From an uncultured Eubacteriales bacterium (GTDB taxonomy: Bacteria; Bacillota; Clostridia; Oscillospirales; Acutalibacteraceae), in assembly GCA_934454655.1 (NCBI GenBank), contig CAKSFK010000029.1:1-13203 (forward strand): a DNA stretch of 13,203 nt, read 5' to 3'. The position numbers and the translations under genes were made by a program. Of the stretch, positions 7,256 to 13,203 are shown piece by piece. Each line of letters opens with the position of its first letter. Positions within the stretch are counted from its first letter, which is position 1. The notes beneath the pieces were generated by a model. It saw nothing but the letters and a program-made list of their open reading frames with translations, ran no database searches and was not told where the DNA came from.

Positions 7256-7272
7256 TAGGCAAACGAAAATAA
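7256..7272 (+). repeat. 17-bp direct repeat, right copy
   Basis: This is the exact copy of 7130-7146. Its last bases run into the AAAGGAG ribosome site (7271-7277) of the downstream gene. Confidence 0.9.
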
Positions 7273-7282
7273 AGGAGAAAAA

Positions 7283-9148
7283 ATGAGTGCAAAAAGAGTT
7301 TTAAAGCTTATTATCGCATTTTCGTTCGCGGTTGCGGTTTATGTTATCTGCGGGCTCACCGTCGGTGCGAAGGAGGTAACCGGGGAGTACAGCTTCAGCT
7401 ATTTTAAGGACGGACAGGAGTACCCCTGCTCAAATGTTGCCGACACACCGTTTAACGGCATCAGAATACAATGCACCGGCAAACAGTATTATTTGCAGTA
7501 TAAAACCAGCAACGGCAGCGGACAGGATTATTATTCACCGGTGAAAAGCAACAACACCGCCGCCGCGGAGTATGCCGGATTAAAAAGCGGAAAACAGGTT
7601 TACAGGCTCAGCATAGATGTCTACTCAAATTCGGGCGAGCTTATAAACGATAAAGTAGTTGTAATGTACCGCACAAAAACGGCGGATAACGGCTGGCTTA
7701 ATTGGGTAAGCAATATCCCCTATGAGAAAAGGGAAGCCATAAGGGCGAAATACGGGCTTGACGGCGGCGTTGACAAAGACTCGTACGCGGGATATAGATC
7801 CAAGCCCGCAACCGGTTTTGAAATAAGGATATTTGAGGAATCGGAAGAACAGGAAAGCAGCAAGGTCCTTGAGGGGCTTGGCGGAATCGAAGTTCACCCC
7901 GCAATGTATTATTCGGTTAACAGCTTAAATAAGCAACCCTTCACGGGTTCGGCGGATAATACGGGTATTGACTGCCTTTGGATTAATACAGACCCTCAAA
8001 AGCCTTATTACCTTAAATACAAGGTCGATTCGCTTTCGGGCAGTTACAGCTATGTTTACAGCAATAATCACGCCGACAGCGTGTATGCGGGTTTGCAGGG
8101 CAATAGAATTACAAAGCTTTACATAAGCGCCTTTACCCTTTCGGAAGAAAGGATAACAGGCGGTGTTGTTGTGATGTACCGAGTGAAAGCCGGCGGCAGA
8201 TGGCTTGACTGGGTGAGCAACGCCGACCCAGAATGGATGACGGCGGTTCAGGCAAAGTACAACATAACAGGTCCGCTTGATACAACATCGAATTATGCGG
8301 GACTGAGTGCTTCTACGCCTATTGAGGGCGTTGAAATACGTGTGTTTGAGGAAAACACGGCGGAGATAACGTTGCCCGAAACGGGAGAAAAGACGCTTGA
8401 CGCGGGGCATATATATCAAAACAACGGTTACCCCACAGGGTGCGAAAGCGTAAGCACGGTTACGGCGCTTGAATATCTGGGCGTTAATATAACCGTTGAT
8501 GAATTTATTGATAACTTCCTTGATAAGACGGATGAAACGGTTTTCGACCCGAACACGGCTTTCGGCGGCGACCCGAGAACGGAAAACGGCATAGGCTGTT
8601 ACGCACCCGTAATAGAAAGGGCGCTCGGCAAGGCGCTGTATGCCAAATGCACCGAATTGAAGGCGACGGCGGTTTACGGCAAAACGGTTGAACAGCTCTG
8701 CCGCGACTACATAGATAATGGCTTGCCGGTTATATTCTGGGCAACAAACGGTATGGCTTATCCCGCAACCAAGATGATACGGGGCGGCGTTATGCCGTGG
8801 GTATCGCCCGAGCATTGCCTGTTGCTTGTGGGCTACGATAATAACAACTATTATTTCAGCGATCCGCTTAAAACGGACAGCCGAACCGCTTACCCGAAGA
8901 GGGATGTTATAACGGCATACCTCGGTATGGGCGCGCAGGCGGTGGTTATTGAAAAGGATACGGACGCAGGGTATCTTAAGGGCGACCTTACGGGTGACGG
9001 CAGTGTTGACCTGCTCGATTTCATACGCCTTAAAAAGGTTTTGGCGGGTATCGAAACGGTACAAAAACGCTTTAATGCCGACATTGACGGCGACGGCAGC
9101 ATAGACGTTACCGATCTTGCGGAGTTCAGAAAAAAACTGATCAGTTGA
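7283..9148 (+). CDS. Secreted C39-like cysteine peptidase with ChW-like repeats and C-terminal type I dockerin
   Basis: The 621-residue product starts with a signal peptide (basic MSAKR, hydrophobic 8-28, likely cleavage after VGA near 29). Residues 36-186 and 203-357 are a duplicated module, with VVVMYR (125-130; 295-300) followed by W-x-x-WVSN (138-144; 307-313). YAGL/YAGY segments recur at 97, 168, 268 and 338, resembling clostridial hydrophobic-W (ChW) repeats. Residues 374-556 form a papain-like C39_2 domain with nucleophile C387 (YPTGCESVS), H511 (PEHCLLLVGYD) and D527 (YYFSDP). The end (about 567-621) is a type I dockerin with two calcium loops (DLTGDGSVDLLD; DIDGDGSIDVTD). It should be exported and could dock onto a cohesin-bearing scaffold. 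Proteolysis is a family-based prediction and the substrate is unknown. AAAGGAG (7271-7277) precedes ATG 7283. Confidence 0.87.
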   Translation: MSAKRVLKLIIAFSFAVAVYVICGLTVGAKEVTGEYSFSYFKDGQEYPCSNVADTPFNGIRIQCTGKQYYLQYKTSNGSGQDYYSPVKSNNTAAAEYAGLKSGKQVYRLSIDVYSNSGELINDKVVVMYRTKTADNGWLNWVSNIPYEKREAIRAKYGLDGGVDKDSYAGYRSKPATGFEIRIFEESEEQESSKVLEGLGGIEVHPAMYYSVNSLNKQPFTGSADNTGIDCLWINTDPQKPYYLKYKVDSLSGSYSYVYSNNHADSVYAGLQGNRITKLYISAFTLSEERITGGVVVMYRVKAGGRWLDWVSNADPEWMTAVQAKYNITGPLDTTSNYAGLSASTPIEGVEIRVFEENTAEITLPETGEKTLDAGHIYQNNGYPTGCESVSTVTALEYLGVNITVDEFIDNFLDKTDETVFDPNTAFGGDPRTENGIGCYAPVIERALGKALYAKCTELKATAVYGKTVEQLCRDYIDNGLPVIFWATNGMAYPATKMIRGGVMPWVSPEHCLLLVGYDNNNYYFSDPLKTDSRTAYPKRDVITAYLGMGAQAVVIEKDTDAGYLKGDLTGDGSVDLLDFIRLKKVLAGIETVQKRFNADIDGDGSIDVTDLAEFRKKLIS

Positions 9149-9153
9149 GGAGG
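9148..9153 (+). promoter_or_regulatory. Ribosome site fixing a TTG start for the M20 peptidase gene
   Basis: AGGAGG begins on the last base of the preceding TGA stop and ends 8 bp before TTG 9162. No in-frame ATG follows near the N-terminus, where the homologous region already begins, so TTG is the best start. Confidence 0.75.
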
Positions 9154-9161
9154 AATAAGTC

Positions 9162-10571
9162 TTGGTAATTAATGCAGAGCCTAAACGCGTATTTGAGATC
9201 TTCAGCCTTATAAGCGAAATCCCGCGCGGCTCGGGAAATACCGATAAAATAAGCGAATTTTGCATAAACTTTGCCGAAAAAAACGGTCTTTGGTGTTTTC
9301 GCGACGGGCTTAACAACGTTATAATAAAGAAGCCCGGCTCAAAGGGCCGCGAGTCGGCAGAGCCTGTGATACTTCAGGGACACCTTGATATGGTGTGCGA
9401 AAAAACAGCCGACAGCGACATTGATTTTAAACGTGACGGATTGAAACTCCGGCTTGACGGCGACCTGCTTTCCGCCGAGGGAACCACCCTCGGTGCGGAC
9501 GACGGCATTGCCGTGGCTGTGATAATGGCACTTTTAGAGGATAAGACCGCCATTCACCCGCCTGTGGAAGCGGTGTTCACAACCGATGAGGAAACCGGAA
9601 TGTTCGGGGCGCAGGGGCTTGATACAAGCCGCCTTTCGGGCAAACGGCTTATAAACCTCGACTCGGGCGAAGAGGGCGTTTTAACCGTCGGCTGTGCAGG
9701 CGGCGCGAAGGTTCATCTCCGTTTTCCCGTAAGCCGAACGGCAAACGCCGACCCGTGCTTTAAAATTACCGTTTCGGGGCTTAAGGGCGGCCATTCGGGT
9801 ATTGATATAAACAAGGGCAGACAAAACGCGGACAAGCTGGCGGCAGAGCTGCTTGCCGAAATGCCGTTTAATTTCGCTCTTGTATCAATCGGCGGCGGAT
9901 TTAAGGACAATGTCATTCCGTGTGCCTGCGAGTGCGTTTTGGCGGCGGACAACGACCCGACGGATTATGTAAACCGTTTTTGCAAGGAGCATCTTACAGA
10001 TACGGACGACGGACTTAAAATAACCGTCCGCAAAACGGAGATGTCGGCTGAGTGCTTAAGCGGCGACTCTTCACAAAAAATAATAGGATTTTTAAATGCC
10101 GTGCCGTCGGGTGTTACGGCGCTTAGCCGCAGTATACCGGGGCTTGTTGAAAGCTCGCAGAACCTCGGCATAGTAAGTACCGATGAAGAGGGTGTAACGG
10201 CAGTCGTTTCGGTTCGCAGCAGCATTGCAAAGGAAAAACATGGTCTGCTCCGCGGCATTGCAAATCTGGCTGAAAAATACGGCGCAGAAATGTCCGTTCA
10301 CGGCGATTATCCCGCTTGGGAATACCGCGAAAATTCCCCGCTTGTAGGTGTTATGACAGCGGTTTTTGAGAAAAAATACGGCAGAAAACCGACGGTTGAA
10401 ACGGTACACGCAGGTCTTGAATGCGGGCTCTTGAGCGAAAAAATAAAGGGATTTGACGCAGTATCGCTGGGACCCGATATGTGGGACATTCATACCGTGG
10501 GAGAAAGACTTTCCGTATCATCAACAAAGCGCACTTACGAATATCTGCGCGAAGTTTTAAAGGAGCTGTAA
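9162..10571 (+). CDS. pepD: Aminoacyl-histidine dipeptidase (M20 family, PepD-like)
   Basis: PepD-type enzymes are cytosolic di-zinc peptidases that cleave Xaa-His dipeptides such as carnosine and other short peptides. The 469-residue length is close to the family norm. Visible motifs are H74 and D76 (LQGHLDMVCEK), D113 (LGADDGIA, bridging metal ligand), E143/E144 (TTDEETGMFG, general base and metal ligand), D167 (INLDSGEEG), GGHSGIDI (209-216, lid domain), HAGLECGLL (416-424) and H444 near the end (last metal ligand). The N-terminal PRGSGNTDKISEF (21-33) is typical of PepD. The gene starts TTG 13 bp after the dockerin protein and ends 5 bp before the next peptidase, suggesting joint expression. 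True substrate range is unknown, since members accept many dipeptides. Confidence 0.93.
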   Translation: MVINAEPKRVFEIFSLISEIPRGSGNTDKISEFCINFAEKNGLWCFRDGLNNVIIKKPGSKGRESAEPVILQGHLDMVCEKTADSDIDFKRDGLKLRLDGDLLSAEGTTLGADDGIAVAVIMALLEDKTAIHPPVEAVFTTDEETGMFGAQGLDTSRLSGKRLINLDSGEEGVLTVGCAGGAKVHLRFPVSRTANADPCFKITVSGLKGGHSGIDINKGRQNADKLAAELLAEMPFNFALVSIGGGFKDNVIPCACECVLAADNDPTDYVNRFCKEHLTDTDDGLKITVRKTEMSAECLSGDSSQKIIGFLNAVPSGVTALSRSIPGLVESSQNLGIVSTDEEGVTAVVSVRSSIAKEKHGLLRGIANLAEKYGAEMSVHGDYPAWEYRENSPLVGVMTAVFEKKYGRKPTVETVHAGLECGLLSEKIKGFDAVSLGPDMWDIHTVGERLSVSSTKRTYEYLREVLKEL

Positions 10572-10576
10572 ATATT

Positions 10577-11647
10577 ATGCAAAAGGAATCGGTTAAAAAA
10601 CTTCAGAGTGAACTTGAAAACGGTGAGGCGCTGCTTGTGGCAAGCGTGCCTAACAGGTTTTACCTTACCGGCTTTGAAACAAGCGACGGTTTTGTGTTTA
10701 TAACAAGGGAAAAAGCCTGCTTTTTAATAGATTTCCGCTATGTTGAAAAGGCTAAGGCTACGGTAAACAGCTGTGAGGTAAGGCTTTCAACCTATTCGCT
10801 TAAGGAAATAAATGAACTTTGCCGTGAGTGCGGCGTTTCCGTGCTTTATACCGAGGCTGAGTATACCTCCGTCAGCTTCAACAAACAGCTTTGCGAGGCT
10901 TTAAGTCCCGTCCTGATTTCGGACAGCGACAAGTTTGACAAAATAATAAAGGATATGCGCGCCGTTAAAAACGAAAAAGAGCTTTCGCTTATAAAGGCGG
11001 CTCAAAAGCTTACGGACGACACCTTTAATTACATAATCTCACGCATAACAGAGGGCAGAACCGAGCGCGAGGTTATGCTTGATATGGAATTTTATATGAG
11101 GAAACTCGGCAGCGAGGGTGTTTCGTTTGATTTTATTGTTGTATCGGGCAAAAACTCCTCGCTTCCGCACGGCGTTCCTACGGATAAGAAAATCGAACGC
11201 GGCGATTTTATCACAATGGATTTCGGCGCGGTTGCGGGCGGTTACCGTTCGGATATGACGCGCACGGTAGCCCTCGGGAATATAAGCGATGAACAGAAGA
11301 ACGTGTACGAAACCGTGCTTAAGGCACAGCTTGCGGGTATTGCCGCCGTTAAGGCGGGCGCGGTGTGCCGCGATGTTGACAAAGTCGCGCGCGACATTAT
11401 TTATTCCGCCGGCTTTGAGGGTTGTTTCGGCCACGGGCTCGGTCACAGTGTCGGTGTTGAAATACACGAAAGCCCCGCTTTTAACACACGGTGCGAAACC
11501 GTGCTTAAAGCAGGAACGATTATGACCGTTGAACCCGGAATCTACCTTGAAAACAAATACGGCGTTCGCATTGAGGATATGGTTTACGTTACCGAAAACG
11601 GGTGCATAGATATAACGGAAAGTCCCAAGGAACTTATCTGTCTGTAA
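10577..11647 (+). CDS. Xaa-Pro aminopeptidase/dipeptidase (M24B family)
   Basis: This 356-residue protein has an N-terminal creatinase-like domain (about 5-128) and a C-terminal pita-bread metallopeptidase domain (about 135-352). The five metal ligands of the family are visible: D215 (MDFGA), D226 (RSDMTRT), H290 (GHGLGHSVG), E319 (MTVEPGIY) and E333 (VRIEDM). Supporting histidines are H198 (LPHG) and H297 (IHESP). Such enzymes remove an N-terminal residue preceding proline, or split Xaa-Pro dipeptides, in the cytosol. The shorter length fits the YqhT/PepQ-like clostridial group better than long PepP. ATG 10577 is chosen because AGGAG lies at 10561-10565, while a frame open further upstream would overlap the pepD end by 91 bp. 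The usual Bacillota partner efp is not adjacent. A promoter-bearing gap follows. Confidence 0.93.
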   Translation: MQKESVKKLQSELENGEALLVASVPNRFYLTGFETSDGFVFITREKACFLIDFRYVEKAKATVNSCEVRLSTYSLKEINELCRECGVSVLYTEAEYTSVSFNKQLCEALSPVLISDSDKFDKIIKDMRAVKNEKELSLIKAAQKLTDDTFNYIISRITEGRTEREVMLDMEFYMRKLGSEGVSFDFIVVSGKNSSLPHGVPTDKKIERGDFITMDFGAVAGGYRSDMTRTVALGNISDEQKNVYETVLKAQLAGIAAVKAGAVCRDVDKVARDIIYSAGFEGCFGHGLGHSVGVEIHESPAFNTRCETVLKAGTIMTVEPGIYLENKYGVRIEDMVYVTENGCIDITESPKELICL

Positions 11648-11654
11648 TTTGTTC

Positions 11655-11683
11655 TTGCATTTTAGAGTACTTTGTGCTAAAAT
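11655..11683 (+). promoter_or_regulatory. Putative extended -10 promoter for the peptide transporter genes
   Basis: TTGCAT (11655-11660) and TAAAAT (11678-11683) are separated by 17 bp. A TG dinucleotide (11675-11676) one base before the -10 makes it an extended -10 element. The -10 differs from TATAAT by one base. This is the largest gap in the second half of the window (83 bp) and leads into oppB. The -10 also lies in an inverted repeat, ATTTTAG (11659-11665) with CTAAAAT (11677-11683), which may be an operator or coincidence. Confidence 0.45.
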
Positions 11684-11715
11684 TTATTATTATTACTATC
11701 TGTTTTCAGTAAATC

Positions 11716-11720
11716 AGGAG
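11716..11720 (+). promoter_or_regulatory. Ribosome site for the TTG start of the oppB-like gene
   Basis: AGGAG ends 10 bp before TTG 11731. The encoded MAKYIIKR start is the standard N-terminus of OppB/DppB permeases, which supports this non-ATG start. Confidence 0.6.
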
Positions 11721-11730
11721 TTGAAAAAGG

Positions 11731-12648
11731 TTGGCAAAATACATTATAAAGCGTGTTGCTATGGGTGTGCTGAGCATTTTTATTGTTGCAACGCTCACGT
11801 TTTTCCTTATGAACCTTGTCCCCGGCGGCCCGTTTGTGGCAGAAAAATCAATAAGTAAAGAAGCTCAGGCGGCGTTGGAAGCTAAGTACGGCCTTGATAA
11901 ACCGCTGCTTGAAAGATACGCTACCTATATGACAGACTTTGTAAAGGGGGATATGGGGCTCAGCCTGCGTCAGCGCGGACGTACCGTCTCGGATATTATA
12001 TTTTCAAAATTTCCGGTTTCGGCAAAGCTTGCGGGTATAGCGGTTGCCGTTGCGGTGCTGATAGGTATTCCGCTCGGATGTCTTTCGGCGTACAACCGCG
12101 GAAAACTGGGAGATAATATTATAATAGTATTTGCAACCTGCGGCATTGCCATACCGAGCTTTATAAGCAGTGTTATTTTGCTGTATACGTTCGGCAGTAA
12201 GCTTAATTTGCTGCCGACTGTGGGGCTTAACACAATGTCGTCGTACATAATGCCGGTAACGGCGCTTGCAATTTACCCCACGGCGTACATAACGCGCCTT
12301 ATGCGTTCAAGCCTGCTTGACGTTATGGGGCAGGACTATATAAGAACGGCAAAGGCAAAGGGTCTTTCCAACTTTAAAATTTTGTTTAAGCATGCGCTCC
12401 GCAACGCGGTTCTGCCGGTTGTTACGTATGTAGGTCCTATGCTAGCGGGACTTATGACAGGTTCGTTTGTTGTGGAAAAGATATTCACTATCCCGGGACT
12501 GGGCAGAGATTTTGTAAGCGCTATTAACCAGCGTGACTACACGCTTATAATGGGTACAACAATTGTGCTTGCAACACTTATTATTACGGCTAACGTTATA
12601 GTTGATATTCTTTATAAGATAATCGACCCGCGCATTAAACTTAAGTAA
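11731..12648 (+). CDS. oppB: Oligopeptide/dipeptide ABC transporter permease (OppB/DppB family)
   Basis: This is one of the two membrane subunits of a peptide (or nickel/glutathione-like) ABC importer. The 305 residues match the family. The N-terminal amphipathic KYIIKRVAMG leads into the first membrane helix (about 9-30), followed by the periplasm-type loop with NLVPGGPF (28-35) and KYGLDKPLLERY (52-63). Further helices lie around 98-120, 128-155, 170-190, 228-248 and 272-296. The cytoplasmic EAA loop that contacts the ATPase is at about 198-224 (GQDYIRTAKAKGLSNFKILF). VVEKIFTIPGLGRDFVSAI (247-265) is also diagnostic. The substrate cannot be set from permeases alone. The placement after two peptidases favours peptides. 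The substrate-binding protein and ATPases are not in the window. Confidence 0.93.
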   Translation: MAKYIIKRVAMGVLSIFIVATLTFFLMNLVPGGPFVAEKSISKEAQAALEAKYGLDKPLLERYATYMTDFVKGDMGLSLRQRGRTVSDIIFSKFPVSAKLAGIAVAVAVLIGIPLGCLSAYNRGKLGDNIIIVFATCGIAIPSFISSVILLYTFGSKLNLLPTVGLNTMSSYIMPVTALAIYPTAYITRLMRSSLLDVMGQDYIRTAKAKGLSNFKILFKHALRNAVLPVVTYVGPMLAGLMTGSFVVEKIFTIPGLGRDFVSAINQRDYTLIMGTTIVLATLIITANVIVDILYKIIDPRIKLK

Positions 12649-12667
12649 GGAGCGACGAGGAGTTAAA

Positions 12668-13203
12668 ATGAACAAGAAGTTTTTAAGCCTTCAGCTTAAT
12701 CCCGACGATTTCGCCCCTGCCACGCCCGACGAAAGGGAAAGCCTTGTTGTTATGCGCGAGAGCGTAAATTTCTGGAAGGACGGACTTCGCCGTCTTCGCA
12801 AGAACAAAATCGCAATGGTAAGCCTTGTTTTCGTTCTGATTATAATGGTCTTTGCATATGTTTTGCCGGCGTTTTGGCCTTACAGCTACGAAGAGCAGGT
12901 AAAGTACAGCGAAAATTTAGCCCCGTTTGAGTACGGAAAGGTTGAAAAAGAAAAAATTGCCGCGGGAGAAAGCGTATTCCCGCACATTTGCGGAACCGAT
13001 AAATTGGGACGCGATTTTGCCGTACGCCTTATGATGGGTACGAGAGTCAGCGTCACGGTAGGTCTTATCTGTTCGGCGCTGGTGCTTATAGTCGGCGCGA
13101 CCTACGGCGCGGTTTCCGGATTTATAGGCGGCTGGGTAGATAATATTATGATGCGTATAACCGATATTCTCTACACAATACCCGATGTTTTGCTTATAAT
13201 TGT
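12668..13203 (+). CDS. oppC: Oligopeptide/dipeptide ABC transporter permease (OppC/DppC family), 3' end outside window
   Basis: The second membrane subunit of the importer is present for its first 178 residues and is cut by the window edge. It has a cytosolic leader (1-47), a first helix (about 48-69), an extracytoplasmic segment ending in the family signature GTDKLGRD (109-116), and the start of the permease core (about 125 onward) with YGAVSGFIGGWVDN (146-159) and RITDILYTIPDVLL (163-176). The leader is longer than in many OppC proteins, with SLQLNPDDFAPAT, a feature of clostridial versions. ATG 12668 has a GAGGAG site at 12657-12662. The gene lies 19 bp after oppB, so they form one operon. 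No frameshift or truncation is seen up to the edge. Confidence 0.92.
   Translation, partial: MNKKFLSLQLNPDDFAPATPDERESLVVMRESVNFWKDGLRRLRKNKIAMVSLVFVLIIMVFAYVLPAFWPYSYEEQVKYSENLAPFEYGKVEKEKIAAGESVFPHICGTDKLGRDFAVRLMMGTRVSVTVGLICSALVLIVGATYGAVSGFIGGWVDNIMMRITDILYTIPDVLLII

Noticed and set aside
7188..7282. Promoter for the dockerin protein within the spacer
   Set aside because: TATTTT at 7191-7196 lacks a credible -35 at 16-18 bp, and no other paired boxes were found, so I do not call one.
7925..9316. Long open frame (463 codons) on the minus strand, antisense to the dockerin protein
   Set aside because: It lies antisense to a gene with clear domains and catalytic residues, its translation shows no recognisable motifs, and no ribosome site precedes it. 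Codon bias of the + strand gene explains the openness.
10481..10576. Upstream extension of the M24 peptidase into pepD
   Set aside because: It would overlap pepD by about 90 bp and lacks a ribosome site. ATG 10577 has AGGAG 11 bp upstream and starts where the domain starts.
11659..11700. Intrinsic terminator after the M24 peptidase gene
   Set aside because: The ATTTTAG/CTAAAAT stem is nearly all A/T with an 11-base loop and the following tract is interrupted (TTATTATTATTA). The same bases fit an extended -10 promoter better.
1..13203. CRISPR array, phage, defence or biosynthetic cluster
   Set aside because: No regularly spaced repeats, integrase, transposase, phage structural genes or recognisable defence/biosynthetic domains were seen on either strand.

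Overview
The window is a moderately GC-rich stretch of bacterial chromosome in which every gene I can support is on the + strand. It most resembles an anaerobic gut-type Clostridia (Bacillota), probably near Ruminococcaceae/Oscillospiraceae. The reasons are strong AGGAG-type ribosome sites, frequent TTG/GTG starts, a trmN6-rsmI pair as in Bacillota, an LCP cell-wall ligase, a small four-cysteine protein of a clostridial type, and a secreted protein ending in a type I dockerin. The genus cannot be fixed from the sequence alone.

Layout. Positions 1-7146 form one tightly packed run with gaps under 25 bp or short overlaps. It contains the tail of an unknown coiled-coil protein, a sugar phosphate isomerase/epimerase-like TIM barrel, then a translation and RNA-modification block (cysS, a trmN6-type methyltransferase, rsmI). 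An envelope block follows: an LCP ligase, a membrane protein of the CmpB-like putative permease family, a 59-residue cysteine-rich protein and a PlsC-type acyltransferase. After a 136-bp spacer comes a secreted protein with ChW-like repeats, a C39-like papain-fold peptidase and a dockerin. Two cytosolic peptidases follow (M20 PepD-type, M24 Xaa-Pro-type). An 83-bp gap with a plausible promoter then precedes an oligopeptide/dipeptide ABC importer (oppB-like, then oppC-like cut by the window edge).

How it fits together. The first half looks like housekeeping (Cys-tRNA charging, tRNA and rRNA methylation) joined to envelope assembly (polymer attachment, phospholipid acylation). The second half has a peptide theme: a secreted putative protease, two intracellular peptidases and a peptide importer. 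That functional link is inference from gene order.

The most unusual non-coding signal is the spacer at 7147-7282. A perfect 17-bp direct repeat, whose left copy contains the plsC stop codon, flanks about 109 bp containing two hairpins. Removing one 126-bp repeat unit would leave the next ribosome site directly against the plsC stop and a 10-bp gap, so the spacer looks like an insertion into an originally tight operon. The most unusual protein is the dockerin-tagged C39-like enzyme with four degenerate YAG-type repeats in ABAB order. I see no CRISPR array, tRNA, rRNA, transposase or evident defence system.
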